64,000 bases of DNA from the IMG/VR virus record IMGVR_UViG_3300045996_000852, positions 101,393-165,392 of that record. One strand, given 5' to 3'. This document shows positions 22,748 to 31,320 of the stretch, piece by piece; position 1 is the stretch's first letter, and each line of letters begins with the position of its first letter. The notes under the pieces were generated by a model. It ran no database searches and was not told the origin of the DNA. It worked only from the letters and a program-made list of their open reading frames with translations. The translations under genes were made by a program, and so were the position numbers. Origin of the DNA: a virus.

Positions 22748-23176
22748 TTAATCTTTGAGATATTGATAAGCAACACAATATTTTTCAAGCCTGTCGAAAT
22801 CTTTCTTCCTTAATCCTTTCAATCTACTAACCTTGGTGTTGTGTTCAAGGTCAGCTATTTTTACGGCTTTACAGTCCGGGTCCAAAGCAATCCTTTTGAT
22901 ATAATCATTCTGATAATCTTCATTATTCAGTCTGGTAAGTATCCTGAGTTTGCTAACTATTGGTTGATAAAATCCCATTTCTAATAGCTTATCAAACCAT
23001 TGTTCACCTTTATCTTCTGGTAAATCATGTAATAGAGCAAGAATCTTTCTGATGTCTGTAGTTTGCTTACTCATTACATACAAAAGATGCATGATGTAAG
23101 GTTCCCCACCCTTATCAAAATCATTCTTAAACTCTTCAGCTACAATAGCAAATGCTAAGGCTAATAGTTTCTTCAT
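22748..23176 (-). CDS. SpoT-like HD hydrolase (small alarmone hydrolase)
   Basis: A 142-residue HD-domain protein of the RelA/SpoT hydrolase type: KGGEPYIMH (22-30) matches the first His motif, LLHDLPED (48-55) carries His50-Asp51 and the Glu-Asp pair, and VKIADLEHN (105-113) matches the last Asp motif with its trailing Asn. Stand-alone enzymes of this size (Mesh1-like) cleave (p)ppGpp. It could also act on another pyrophosphorylated nucleotide. No synthetase domain is present. Confidence 0.75.
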   Translation of the reverse strand: MKKLLALAFAIVAEEFKNDFDKGGEPYIMHLLYVMSKQTTDIRKILALLHDLPEDKGEQWFDKLLEMGFYQPIVSKLRILTRLNNEDYQNDYIKRIALDPDCKAVKIADLEHNTKVSRLKGLRKKDFDRLEKYCVAYQYLKD

Positions 23177-23853
23177 ACTGTTGTCCTTTTTCTTTTGAGA
23201 TAATTGTGTACTTTCTCTCTGAATGAATCAGAAGGGTAGCCGTAAATCTCAGCATGATTCTTGAATCTTCTGATTATTTCTTCAGCTTCATCTGACTTTC
23301 TTATAAAACTCCATACTATTTCACCTTCAGAATTTACTTTGTAGGTACTATACTTACCAGTAGGGTCATTAAATTCTTCTATTTCCATATCTAGCATCAC
23401 TTCCCATATACCTTGTTCTCTTACAAATGCTTCAATGAAGTCTGTTCCAATTTTATGAATACCAGAAGGACTGTCCTTATAGACAGCAACTTTCATTAAA
23501 TCCTGACTATAGTGAGAGAATTTAGATGTCTTCCATAATATAGGATTATTACTGGCTACTACTTTACTCCAATATTTCCAATCTGATACAGAGAATGTAT
23601 CATCTTTGATTTGGTATAAAGTATCCCCATTTTTATTAATAACCCATGTACCTGTTTCAGGCTTTTCTGTTATCTCTTCATTTGAAGTAAGATAGAGATA
23701 ATTAAATTCGTAACCTCGGTTTACAGCATCCTCTAATATTTGAGTATGACACTCCCAAGGATTACCATGTTCAGGCTTGAACTTGTATATATTCTTTATA
23801 AGACAAGTTTTGCTTTCGGTTGGTAAAGCATAAACCATTGCTGGACTTTTCAT
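23173..23853 (-). CDS. Hypothetical protein
   Basis: A 226-residue soluble protein with no recognised domain. It overlaps both neighbours by 4 bases. Confidence 0.65.
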   Translation of the reverse strand: MKSPAMVYALPTESKTCLIKNIYKFKPEHGNPWECHTQILEDAVNRGYEFNYLYLTSNEEITEKPETGTWVINKNGDTLYQIKDDTFSVSDWKYWSKVVASNNPILWKTSKFSHYSQDLMKVAVYKDSPSGIHKIGTDFIEAFVREQGIWEVMLDMEIEEFNDPTGKYSTYKVNSEGEIVWSFIRKSDEAEEIIRRFKNHAEIYGYPSDSFREKVHNYLKRKRTTV

Positions 23854-24251
23854 GTTGATAATCTTTCAATGATGTAATTGGCAAATTGTTTCTGGACATT
23901 TGTCGCTTCCTCAGGAGACATTTGTAAAGCATTCTCACTACTTCCTGTCATATAACCCCAACCTCTTATAATGATAAATACTTGACTACCAATGCATATT
24001 GTAGTATCTTCCTCGTCATAATATAAACCTTCGAACCTTACTCCATTCTCTATTCCATTGAGTTTGTCTACTATTGAATTTTTTTGATCTTCCTCTAGTG
24101 TATATAATGTCTTACCCGGGAACATATTACTCATCATACTGAAGGTAAAATCAAAAGCCATATTGAAACCAGAGTCAAAAACTTTTGTAGTTCTCATTCT
24201 TTTGAGAGGGAGTTTATATACTTCCTGAAAACTTATTGTTTCATTGTTCAT
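23850..24251 (-). CDS. Hypothetical protein, IRGWGY family copy 1
   Basis: A 133-residue protein clearly related to its upstream neighbour: both share VDKLNG/VNKLNG, an IRGWGY-x-TG stretch, an Ala-Leu, and a C-terminal EA-x3-Q-x2-FA-x2-II-x2-LS pattern. Function unknown. The pair looks like a tandem duplication. Confidence 0.7.
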   Translation of the reverse strand: MNNETISFQEVYKLPLKRMRTTKVFDSGFNMAFDFTFSMMSNMFPGKTLYTLEEDQKNSIVDKLNGIENGVRFEGLYYDEEDTTICIGSQVFIIIRGWGYMTGSSENALQMSPEEATNVQKQFANYIIERLST

Positions 24252-24619
24252 TTGGAAAGTGTTTGAATTATGAACTGAGCAAATTCATTTTGTAATCTTA
24301 CAGCTTCGTCTACTGGCAGAGCTAATCCACCACCTGTACCTGTTAGGTAACCCCAACCACGAATAGTACAGAATATTTTACCCTCACAAAGGATATTAGC
24401 TTCATTGCCATCCCATATAAGAGTTAAAGCAGGTAAATCTGTTTGTTTACCATTAAGTTTATTCACTATTTTCTGATACATTGCTGAGTGTAACATTAAC
24501 TCATCATCACTACCAAAAATGGGAAAGTCCATAGCTCTACCATTATTAGCAGTCCATACTATATCAGCACTCTCATCAAATCTGAGAGGAAATAGATAAA
24601 CATCATTAAATTTTTTCAT
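24248..24619 (-). CDS. Hypothetical protein, IRGWGY family copy 2
   Basis: A 123-residue paralogue of 23850-24251, overlapping it by 4 bases. It keeps the TIRGWGYLTG motif and the C-terminal FAQFIIQTLS pattern. Function unknown. Confidence 0.7.
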   Translation of the reverse strand: MKKFNDVYLFPLRFDESADIVWTANNGRAMDFPIFGSDDELMLHSAMYQKIVNKLNGKQTDLPALTLIWDGNEANILCEGKIFCTIRGWGYLTGTGGGLALPVDEAVRLQNEFAQFIIQTLSK

Positions 24620-24938
24620 CTGGTTCTGATTGAGGATGTAATGTAATTCTTATACCCACTCCTTTAGTAATATACTCGGGTAGTGACTCTCCGGGCTTAG
24701 AATTTTTTAGGAATACGAATCTAGCTAATACTTGATTGAACGTACCTTCTTTAAAACCCATACTCTTACGGATATAGGTTCCCCATTTTGTTTCTCTGAT
24801 TACTTGAGCATTCAAATCCAAGGGTTCTCCTGTAGGAACAAAAAAGTGCTGTTCCATCCAAATATCTCCATTCTGGTCATCTATGCCAATGTACACTTTT
24901 ACATTTCTTCTATTTTTAAACCCATATCCACCTATCAT
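24606..24938 (-). CDS. Hypothetical protein
   Basis: A 110-residue protein with beta-like strands. No family recognised. It follows the stem-closed element at 24954-25021. Confidence 0.6.
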   Translation of the reverse strand: MIGGYGFKNRRNVKVYIGIDDQNGDIWMEQHFFVPTGEPLDLNAQVIRETKWGTYIRKSMGFKEGTFNQVLARFVFLKNSKPGESLPEYITKGVGIRITLHPQSEPDEKI

Positions 24939-24953
24939 AGAGTTAATTTTAAA

Positions 24954-25021
24954 AAGTCAGCATAGGCTTTTACAAACAGTATAACCACATATTGTTAATA
25001 AATAATTACCTATGCTGACTT
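24954..25021 (-). promoter_or_regulatory. Stem-closed leader or terminator element
   Basis: Minus strand: AAGTCAGCATAGG (25021-25009) pairs exactly with 24966-24954, 13 pairs around 42 bases, followed by TTTTTAAAA. It starts 6 bases after the CCA-adding enzyme gene, so it may be its terminator, and it is also 16 bases before the next ATG, so it may act as a leader. Confidence 0.55.
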
Positions 25022-25026
25022 ATTGA

Positions 25027-26592
25027 TTAAGGAAATGATTCACTGTGACTACAATGATTACATACATACTTCTGAGTTCCTTGAGGAGATACAAAACCTT
25101 CAGGTATCATTTCACCCTCTGAACAATCAGGACATGGAAATTCTCTTTCATCCACTTTAGGATATAGTTTATTCCATGCATCAAGTACAGGTTTGTGAGC
25201 ACCCTTCAGAACTTTAAACCAGTTATCCTTGTTTAATGTTCCTCTGTCTTGTAGTTCCAGAGCATGATTGATTATTTCTCCCATATGTGTTCCCGGCTCA
25301 ATACCTATTTCCATAAGTTTCTTACCAGTTACAATAGGTTGCATATCACCATTTTCCATGAGTTTCATAGCATGAACAACATACATTATCCTTGCTACAT
25401 CCACAAAACTAGGTGCAGGTTTAGGTGGTCTACCTGCTAAATCACAACGTACAACCTCGATGAGTTCGGTATATAATATACCATAATGCATCAATTCTCT
25501 CAGAGTCCTACGAACAATTTTGTCATAGTTCTTAGGAGTAATTGATTTATTTCTCATATGTAATCTTACTAAACAGGCAATCTTCCTGATTGTAGCATGA
25601 TTATCAAATGATATACGTTGTAATAAATTACGGGTGAGTTCTACACCTGTTTCTTCATGACCAGCAGATGATATTTTACTATCCTTATCCTTATGAGATA
25701 CTACATCATCATATATCAGGTCTTTCCAGTTCTGACCACCAATTGTAGTGGATACAGCTTTGCCTAAATCATGACAAAGCATTACTGCTCTTGTGAATGG
25801 GTCATTTGCTGCATCCATACATAACATTGTATGAGTGTAAGCATCACCTTCTGGATGATATTCTCTTGGTTGAGGTACTCCAATTAAGTCATTTAACTCT
25901 TTGAAATGATGTCCCAACCAATTTATCTTCTTGAGGAAGTTAAAGAACTTAGAAGGCTTGTTTGATTGTTCAAACAGTTTCCTTAGTTCCATACCAACTC
26001 TCTCATTAGATATATCATCTGGTTTTAATATTTCACACATTTGAACCAATTCCTCAGATGCAGTAAGATCAAAACGTGCAATGAATCTTGCAGCACGATA
26101 TACCCGGAGTGTATCTTCAGCAAAAGCTACAGATGTAGGATGAGCAAGTCCCATAATAATATGTCGTATACCATTAAAAGGGTCTATCATTTCATCTGTA
26201 AGGACATTCTTTGCTATAGCATTGATGGTCAAGTCTCTACGTCTTAAATCCTCAGTAATGGTAACATTGTTTACCTCACATTCAAATTCAGTACGTGTCT
26301 GACCTGATTTCTTCTCAGTACGAGCCATAGCAAATTCATACTTCTTACCATCTACTTCTACAATCCAGATAGGAAATGAACCAAATACTGTAGTTACACC
26401 ATTAATGTATCCATTGGTTTTCATTATTTCCAGAAGTTTACCAACATTCTGTGCAGTATTACCACCAACAATACAAATATCAATGTCTTCAGGCTCATTA
26501 CCCATTACCCAATCACGTACACAACCACCAACATAATAGAGTTGTATACCATGACCTGATAACCATTGAGCTAATTTTATGATCTTCTCCAT
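25027..26592 (-). CDS. cca: CCA-adding tRNA nucleotidyltransferase with HD domain and zinc ribbon
   Basis: A 521-residue class II tRNA nucleotidyltransferase. It shows YYVGGCVRDWVMG (19-31), catalytic Asp-Ile-Asp, RRDLTINAIA and the EDTLRVYRAARF signature, then an HD domain (LCHDLGK). An added C-terminal module, CPDC then CNHC, forms a zinc ribbon absent from usual bacterial enzymes. All tRNAs in the window lack an encoded CCA, so this enzyme may finish them. Poly(A) polymerase activity is the main alternative; the HD domain favours CCA addition or repair. Confidence 0.85.
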   Translation of the reverse strand: MEKIIKLAQWLSGHGIQLYYVGGCVRDWVMGNEPEDIDICIVGGNTAQNVGKLLEIMKTNGYINGVTTVFGSFPIWIVEVDGKKYEFAMARTEKKSGQTRTEFECEVNNVTITEDLRRRDLTINAIAKNVLTDEMIDPFNGIRHIIMGLAHPTSVAFAEDTLRVYRAARFIARFDLTASEELVQMCEILKPDDISNERVGMELRKLFEQSNKPSKFFNFLKKINWLGHHFKELNDLIGVPQPREYHPEGDAYTHTMLCMDAANDPFTRAVMLCHDLGKAVSTTIGGQNWKDLIYDDVVSHKDKDSKISSAGHEETGVELTRNLLQRISFDNHATIRKIACLVRLHMRNKSITPKNYDKIVRRTLRELMHYGILYTELIEVVRCDLAGRPPKPAPSFVDVARIMYVVHAMKLMENGDMQPIVTGKKLMEIGIEPGTHMGEIINHALELQDRGTLNKDNWFKVLKGAHKPVLDAWNKLYPKVDEREFPCPDCSEGEMIPEGFVSPQGTQKYVCNHCSHSESFP

Positions 26593-27110
26593 TATTGCAG
26601 GATTTTGGTTAAATATTCTTTTGCCTTCTCATACCCCCAAGCATGAATATACTGGTCTTTTTTTGATTCACCGAATTTACCACCCATTGTTACATCTTCA
26701 TCAGGAAATAAATCTGTTGGTAGAGCTTTAATATCACTCTCATTCCAATCAATATTAATCACCCTCTTTCTCCAACCTATAGTAATTGGTCCCTTTGTAG
26801 TGTACACTTTAAACCAAGGACTAGGAATAGATTTATCATACCCATTCTCGATTTCTACCACATATACTTTCTCGTCACCAAATAATGATAATAATTCCTT
26901 CCTCTCATTCTTCAGTTCTTGCTGGTAATCAGAATTCATCAACATACTGTTTTTAACGAGCATTCTTTGAATCTCATCAGTAATTCGATAGAATTCTTTT
27001 TCCTCTTCCTCTGTAATTTTTCGACCAATAGATATTCTTATATCAATACCTAGGGATTTGGTATAAGGATTACCCCAACCTTCTCTCTTGTGTACGGTTA
27101 TATATTCCAT
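26592..27110 (-). CDS. Hypothetical protein
   Basis: A 172-residue soluble protein with many charged residues. No recognised domain. Its stop shares one base with the start of the CCA-adding enzyme gene, so the two are translationally coupled. Confidence 0.65.
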   Translation of the reverse strand: MEYITVHKREGWGNPYTKSLGIDIRISIGRKITEEEEKEFYRITDEIQRMLVKNSMLMNSDYQQELKNERKELLSLFGDEKVYVVEIENGYDKSIPSPWFKVYTTKGPITIGWRKRVINIDWNESDIKALPTDLFPDEDVTMGGKFGESKKDQYIHAWGYEKAKEYLTKILQ

Positions 27111-27113
27111 GAT

Positions 27114-27338
27114 TTATATAATTTTAAAGTGATGGAACCAAAACCATGTCTGATAACATAATGAAAAATAGAAGAACCATACATCAAAGAGACTTAGTAA
27201 CCCTCTTGTAACAGATGCTTTCCAATCATCAGTTGCAAGCAATGCTACAAACAGGTAAGTAATTGAAAACTTAAACTGTTTACTAATAAGAAACAGTGGT
27301 CCAAATACAAATGTGAGTATAAATAATAATGTGTACAT
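27114..27338 (-). CDS. Small membrane protein
   Basis: A 74-residue protein with three hydrophobic stretches (about 2-17, 25-40 and 50-68). Probably an inner-membrane protein; function unknown. Confidence 0.6.
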   Translation of the reverse strand: MYTLLFILTFVFGPLFLISKQFKFSITYLFVALLATDDWKASVTRGLLSLFDVWFFYFSLCYQTWFWFHHFKII

Positions 27339-27365
27339 ATGAGTTGTTTTGTTGAACAGCTAGAA

Positions 27366-27400
27366 TAAAAAATAGCCCCCTGTGGAAACAGGGGAGCTAA
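27366..27400 (-). terminator. Rho-independent terminator
   Basis: Minus strand: CCCCTG/CAGGGG within TAGC/GCTA arms around a 6-base loop, then ATTTTTT. It ends the transcript that includes the lipoprotein gene 27436-27975. Confidence 0.85.
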
Positions 27401-27435
27401 ACCAAAACTAACTGCTCATATGTGGAAAAAAGTGT

Positions 27436-27975
27436 TTATTCGAATTTTGATACCTTGGGTCTTACATGGATGACAATCTCTTTAGGATTATCTCTCCATT
27501 TATTGTTTTTAATACAATAATTGTAAAGGTCTCGGTTTTCAGTTGAGGACATGGTAGCATTATACCACTTGAATATTTTATCCCCGGCGTATATTGTAAC
27601 ATTTGTGATGAAATACTGAATAACATTATTCTCAGGACAATAAGTATCGTAATAGAATTTGATACTTCTTGCAGTCTGACATGTTACTGACCATTCACCA
27701 AATGTACCTGATGGAAACATTACAGTATTGTGTTTCACTGTACCAGTGTCAAACTTTACTGATTCAATATGATACCACCAACCACCTTGAGGTTGTACCT
27801 CATGATATACCTGTGCTGCATTAAGTTGTAAAAACTTCTGCATACTGTCCAGATTCACAAGTTTGGAGTGTCCTTGTTTTACTACTACAGTATCTTTTTC
27901 GACTGGTACATCCACTGATTTATGACATGCAGATAATGTCAGAAGCGATAATAATATAACGGTTAACATTTTCAT
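27436..27975 (-). CDS. Lipoprotein of unknown function
   Basis: A 179-residue protein with a lipoprotein signal: hydrophobic residues 3-15 and Leu-Ser-Ala-Cys17. The mature part is beta-rich with several Cys and Trp. Probably exported and lipid-anchored. Confidence 0.75.
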   Translation of the reverse strand: MKMLTVILLSLLTLSACHKSVDVPVEKDTVVVKQGHSKLVNLDSMQKFLQLNAAQVYHEVQPQGGWWYHIESVKFDTGTVKHNTVMFPSGTFGEWSVTCQTARSIKFYYDTYCPENNVIQYFITNVTIYAGDKIFKWYNATMSSTENRDLYNYCIKNNKWRDNPKEIVIHVRPKVSKFE

Positions 27976-28002
27976 GTTGTTTTAATTTTTAAAGTTAAAG
28001 AA

Positions 28003-28030
28003 TAAAAGGCTACCTAAGCAGCCTTTTTAT
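28003..28030. terminator. Bidirectional terminator hairpin
   Basis: AAAAGGCT (28004-28011) pairs with AGCCTTTT (28020-28027) around an 8-base loop, with A and T runs on either side. It separates the gene ending at 28055 from the lipoprotein gene starting at 27975. Confidence 0.65.
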
Positions 28031-28054
28031 ATAATCCATGATAGAGAAAAATTG

Positions 28055-28279
28055 TCAGAAATATTTAGTGTAAAAGAATACACCGTGAGCACACCCTTGA
28101 TACCTCCATGTGGCAGTTGTAGTACGTATCTCATCACCATAATAATCAGATAGTACAGTGTTACCAAAGGCTGTATCAGCGTGTAATTTACGCATATCAG
28201 CCTCAGTTACAGACTTTTGAGTAGTAATGGACAGTATCATTTGAATCTGTGCAATTGGTTGTACAATAACAGCTAACAT
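28055..28279 (-). CDS. Hypothetical, possibly exported protein
   Basis: A 74-residue protein with a moderately hydrophobic N-terminus and a Tyr/Cys-containing C-terminus. Export is possible but no clear cleavage site is seen. Confidence 0.5.
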   Translation of the reverse strand: MLAVIVQPIAQIQMILSITTQKSVTEADMRKLHADTAFGNTVLSDYYGDEIRTTTATWRYQGCAHGVFFYTKYF

Positions 28280-28312
28280 AAACAGTAGTTTTATTTGGTT
28301 ATTTTAATAAGT

Positions 28313-29071
28313 TTACCACTTGGCAAGTATCACCCATCCATTTCTGTGAGGTATTACAGCTATTGGGTCAGGATGTTTATTCTCAGGTACTACAAGACCA
28401 CCAACAGGAACAGCACCAGCTCTGAATTTATTAGATGGTGCTACTATTCTGATATTAGCATTAGACATTACTCTGGTCATTTCCCAATCCTCAAGGTCCG
28501 GCATATTTTGAGCTAACATTGCATCATCATCTACATACCATGATATTGCATCAGGAAAGAATAGTTGGTCATTATCACTTTCTTCTATCTCACCTCTTAA
28601 ATTCCATCCTAATTCTCTACTGGAAAATAAATATGTTACACCTGATCTGGACCAAGTAGATTGTTGAATAGCATAAGTTAAGAACTCGTTATCTATCTTA
28701 TTATAGTTCTTTCTCATTGTACGGGCTGCTGTATCTGGTATTTCTGCTATATAATCAGATGGATTTCCCATCATAAATTTATTAGCTTTCATCAAAGTAT
28801 CCATTTCAGCATTTGTAAGGAAATGTAACCCATACTCCTCTTGCCAATATGTTTTTTCTGCACTAATGGCATTTCCTACTACAGAAGGAACGTTATTAAA
28901 TCCTGCTTCCTTCAAGAACTGATGTATGGGTTGGTTACTAGGAATCATCATCTTTGCACTAGTGAATAGAACAATACATATTGTAAGACCTATTACTGTA
29001 GAAAGGAACTTATTTTGTCTTATCCACCTTTTCTGTTGGTATGATAATGAAAATCCGAAATTCTTTTTCAT
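28313..29071 (-). CDS. Membrane-anchored protein
   Basis: A 252-residue protein with a basic N-terminus, one membrane segment (about 23-41) and a large domain outside the cytoplasm by the positive-inside rule. No family recognised. It is 6 bases downstream of the next gene. Confidence 0.65.
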   Translation of the reverse strand: MKKNFGFSLSYQQKRWIRQNKFLSTVIGLTICIVLFTSAKMMIPSNQPIHQFLKEAGFNNVPSVVGNAISAEKTYWQEEYGLHFLTNAEMDTLMKANKFMMGNPSDYIAEIPDTAARTMRKNYNKIDNEFLTYAIQQSTWSRSGVTYLFSSRELGWNLRGEIEESDNDQLFFPDAISWYVDDDAMLAQNMPDLEDWEMTRVMSNANIRIVAPSNKFRAGAVPVGGLVVPENKHPDPIAVIPHRNGWVILAKW

Positions 29072-29077
29072 ATAATA

Positions 29078-29473
29078 TTATTGAAGTTTGTTAAGCAAAT
29101 TGGTTAATGAATCATTCATATTTTTACCTCTGTTGATATGTATAATTCTATTCCTCGATTCAAGTATCCTATTGAAATACTTCAATATATCCTTGAGAAT
29201 AAATCGGTTAATAGAAATCATATATCCAAATGTATGATTATGAATCTCAATAATATTATCTTTGATAGTAATATTGATACCCAATCTATCATTCACTATG
29301 AATTTGTCACCAGAGATAGGTGAGGGAAATAATTCTGAATCTTTCAGCCTCATGATTGATTTACAGATATTGTAAACTAACATATCTGTATTGTTTGCAG
29401 GATTGCGTTTTCTATGGTAGTTATTTCTACGATACCATAACTTCTTCATCTTGAATTTCAAACTGTTTATCAT
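29078..29473 (-). CDS. Hypothetical basic protein
   Basis: A 131-residue basic protein from ATG 29473; a TTG further upstream would overlap the promoter. The -7 box at 29492-29499 lies 18 bases upstream. No domain recognised. Confidence 0.6.
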   Translation of the reverse strand: MINSLKFKMKKLWYRRNNYHRKRNPANNTDMLVYNICKSIMRLKDSELFPSPISGDKFIVNDRLGINITIKDNIIEIHNHTFGYMISINRFILKDILKYFNRILESRNRIIHINRGKNMNDSLTNLLNKLQ

Positions 29474-29491
29474 GAGTTGTAGTTTGGTTTG

Positions 29492-29522
29492 CAAATATAG
29501 GAACTATAAACCTAGTTCCAAA
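29492..29522 (-). promoter_or_regulatory. Bacteroidota-type promoter
   Basis: Minus strand: TTTG (29522-29519), 19 bases, TATATTTG (29499-29492) within GTTCCTATATTTGC. It overlaps the end of 29504-29692 and drives the gene at 29473. Confidence 0.75.
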
Positions 29523-29692
29523 TGTCTATTTTTCCAATACTCATGGTTCTTTGAGTAGTGTTGCTGAATTACATGCATGTTTTTATTGTAATACAGTCTT
29601 TCTTCATCAGTGAGGAGATTACCTTCCATAATAAGTTTATCTAATCTCCACATTTCTTTGAGTTTGTTGTTAGTTTCTTGGTCAATCGGCAT
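29504..29692 (-). CDS. Hypothetical protein
   Basis: A 62-residue helical charged protein. No family recognised. It lies between a terminator hairpin upstream (29702-29730) and a promoter overlapping its end. Confidence 0.6.
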   Translation of the reverse strand: MPIDQETNNKLKEMWRLDKLIMEGNLLTDEERLYYNKNMHVIQQHYSKNHEYWKNRHLELGL

Positions 29693-29701
29693 AGTAGTAA
29701 A

Positions 29702-29730
29702 TTTAAAGGGCTATATTTCTATAGCCCAAT
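29702..29730 (-). terminator. Rho-independent terminator
   Basis: Minus strand: GGGCTATA pairs with TATAGCCC around GAAA, followed by TTTAAAT. It closes the unit 29736-30780. Confidence 0.65.
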
Positions 29731-29735
29731 GAATA

Positions 29736-29876
29736 TTAAGGTCTGTTGGTAAAGAAATACTTTGGATTGTTTGTAGGACAACTCTTCCTGTTGCATGATT
29801 GTGAAAATATTACAACGGCAAATAGTGTCATTACCAGTACTACATACTTCCAGTTGATGTTGAGGTTAATGCTCAT
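29736..29876 (-). CDS. Small lipoprotein candidate
   Basis: A 46-codon frame, ATG 29876 to TAA 29736, with a hydrophobic segment (residues 10-24) ending in Ser-Gln-Ser-Cys28, a weak lipobox, and a short Asn/Pro-rich tail. It overlaps the end of the 133-residue membrane-protein gene by 11 bases, the kind of overlap seen for paired small envelope proteins such as spanins, though no evidence ties it to lysis. Confidence 0.5.
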   Translation of the reverse strand: MSINLNINWKYVVLVMTLFAVVIFSQSCNRKSCPTNNPKYFFTNRP

Positions 29877-30267
29877 AAGGCAGATTTTGAGTGTTAGGTA
29901 AATAAGGTTTTCCTATATATGTAACATGATAACTGGTATAAGCACCACTGGTATCTATATCAATGAGTGGAGTATAGTTTCTCTCCTTTAAATCATCAAG
30001 TATAGCACGATACAATGTAGGCTCAAGAGTGCTTATTTGTTGTGTACCATTATCATAATAATAAATATATTCGGTCTCATCCTCAAGGAGTCCACCAAAT
30101 GAAAATTCATCATCATGAAATGCATCACCATTGTTACTTACAAGTGTGTCTTTTATGGACTCGATAGCATTTTTCATTTTCTTTGCTTCGATACCATGAT
30201 GAAACAATGCACCTATTGCAATGACTATTGCAAATATGGCAAATGTTCTGAATAAATCTTTTCTCAT
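29866..30267 (-). CDS. Single-pass membrane protein
   Basis: A 133-residue protein with an N-terminal membrane segment (about 8-25), then an acidic soluble domain with many Tyr and Asp. It probably faces the periplasm. Function unknown. Confidence 0.6.
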   Translation of the reverse strand: MRKDLFRTFAIFAIVIAIGALFHHGIEAKKMKNAIESIKDTLVSNNGDAFHDDEFSFGGLLEDETEYIYYYDNGTQQISTLEPTLYRAILDDLKERNYTPLIDIDTSGAYTSYHVTYIGKPYLPNTQNLPYEH

Positions 30268-30279
30268 AAGAGGTATATT

Positions 30280-30780
30280 TTATGAAGTTGACAAAATTAC
30301 TGCATTATCCGGTAAATCCTTCAAGAATTCCTTACTTATCCTACCACCATACCATACATTCGTACTTTCAAATATCTTATCCCCTTTCTGAAATATAAAT
30401 TTTCTACCACCAAATCCTCTGAAGTGTGAATTACTATCTTCTCTATCAATGTAATACCATTGATTATTCACAATCATTATTCTATCTACATCTTCTGGTG
30501 AGTTAGCCCGAAATCTCTTCAGCCTTTCATCCCAAAAATTACAGGTAAAACAATAATTCTTCTCTATTATTTGAGACTTTGTTGGTTCCATCCAATGTGT
30601 AACAACTTGTCTACCACACAGTTTACATGGCTCATCTAATATACCCATACCTTTTCTCAATTCCTCTTCACTCTCATATCCTCTGGATATATGAGTATAG
30701 ATAACTTTACCATCATTATGAGGATGTTGTTCGAAGAATGCTATTACCTGTTCTTCTTCGTTTTCGCATAAATGCCACAT
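30280..30780 (-). CDS. Zinc-finger-like hypothetical protein
   Basis: A 166-residue protein. CKLCG near residue 55 and CFTC near residue 79 form a likely four-Cys zinc site. Function unknown. Its ATG is 33 bases after a stem-closed element. Confidence 0.65.
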   Translation of the reverse strand: MWHLCENEEEQVIAFFEQHPHNDGKVIYTHISRGYESEEELRKGMGILDEPCKLCGRQVVTHWMEPTKSQIIEKNYCFTCNFWDERLKRFRANSPEDVDRIMIVNNQWYYIDREDSNSHFRGFGGRKFIFQKGDKIFESTNVWYGGRISKEFLKDLPDNAVILSTS

Positions 30781-30813
30781 ATAATTGTAGTTTAATTATT
30801 TAAGAAAGCAAGT

Positions 30814-30862
30814 ACCACACACTGACAGCAAACAATTTCCAGCTAAGGTAGCAGTGTGTGGT
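30814..30862 (-). promoter_or_regulatory. Stem-closed leader element
   Basis: Minus strand: ACCACACACTG (30862-30852) pairs exactly with 30824-30814, 11 pairs around 27 bases. It lies between two small genes and 33 bases before the ATG at 30780. Confidence 0.55.
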
Positions 30863-30867
30863 TTCAA

Positions 30868-31041
30868 TTAACCCCATAAAAACCTCGAATGGTCAGGTAG
30901 TTCAAATCCAAAGACAGTTTTAAATATCTTCTCAGGAGATACTACAAGCTTACCATTAATTTCTTTACCTCTCACACGACCAGTAAATTGATACTTACCA
31001 TATGGTGTGTCAAAGAATATTGATACAAGATGTGATTTCAT
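30868..31041 (-). CDS. Small basic protein
   Basis: A 57-codon frame from ATG 31041 to TAA 30868. It has a beta-like N-terminal half and is basic. Its leader carries the stem-closed hairpin 31057-31128 and a -7 box at 31146-31153. No family recognised. Confidence 0.6.
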   Translation of the reverse strand: MKSHLVSIFFDTPYGKYQFTGRVRGKEINGKLVVSPEKIFKTVFGFELPDHSRFLWG

Positions 31042-31056
31042 AATGAATAATTTATA

Positions 31057-31128
31057 ATACAGAGAGGTCCACTATTCCTAGCAAATAGTGGAATCCATTC
31101 CATTATAGAACTTCTTTCCTCTCTGTAT
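31057..31128 (-). promoter_or_regulatory. Stem-closed leader element
   Basis: Minus strand: ATACAGAGAGG (31128-31118) pairs exactly with 31067-31057, with an inner CCACTATT/AATAGTGG hairpin. It lies between the promoter at 31146-31153 and the ATG at 31041, so it is within the 5' untranslated RNA. Confidence 0.6.
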
Positions 31129-31145
31129 CACGGTTATAATTTATA

Positions 31146-31153
31146 CAAATATA
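31146..31153 (-). promoter_or_regulatory. Promoter -7 box
   Basis: Minus strand TATATTTG matches the TAnnTTTG consensus. No clear TTTG is seen at -33. It lies upstream of the hairpin leader and the 57-residue gene. Confidence 0.5.
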
Positions 31154-31248
31154 TGAATAAGACAGTGTAGCCCCTGTAAATACAAGGGCTAGACTGAATC
31201 CTCATTTTAGACTAAACGATTGTTATTTCATATACTTGTGGTTTTAGA

Positions 31249-31320
31249 CTATATGTTGTCTGCAAAGCAAAGGGCAAGCATGAGCAAAATGATTGCTATA
31301 CCTTGATATACTCTTTTCAT
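31249..31320 (-). CDS. Possible small hydrophobic peptide
   Basis: A 23-codon frame, ATG 31320 to TAG 31249, with a hydrophobic core (residues 8-20). Its start overlaps the end of the next gene by 4 bases, which is typical here, but the length makes it uncertain. Confidence 0.35.
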   Translation of the reverse strand: MKRVYQGIAIILLMLALCFADNI

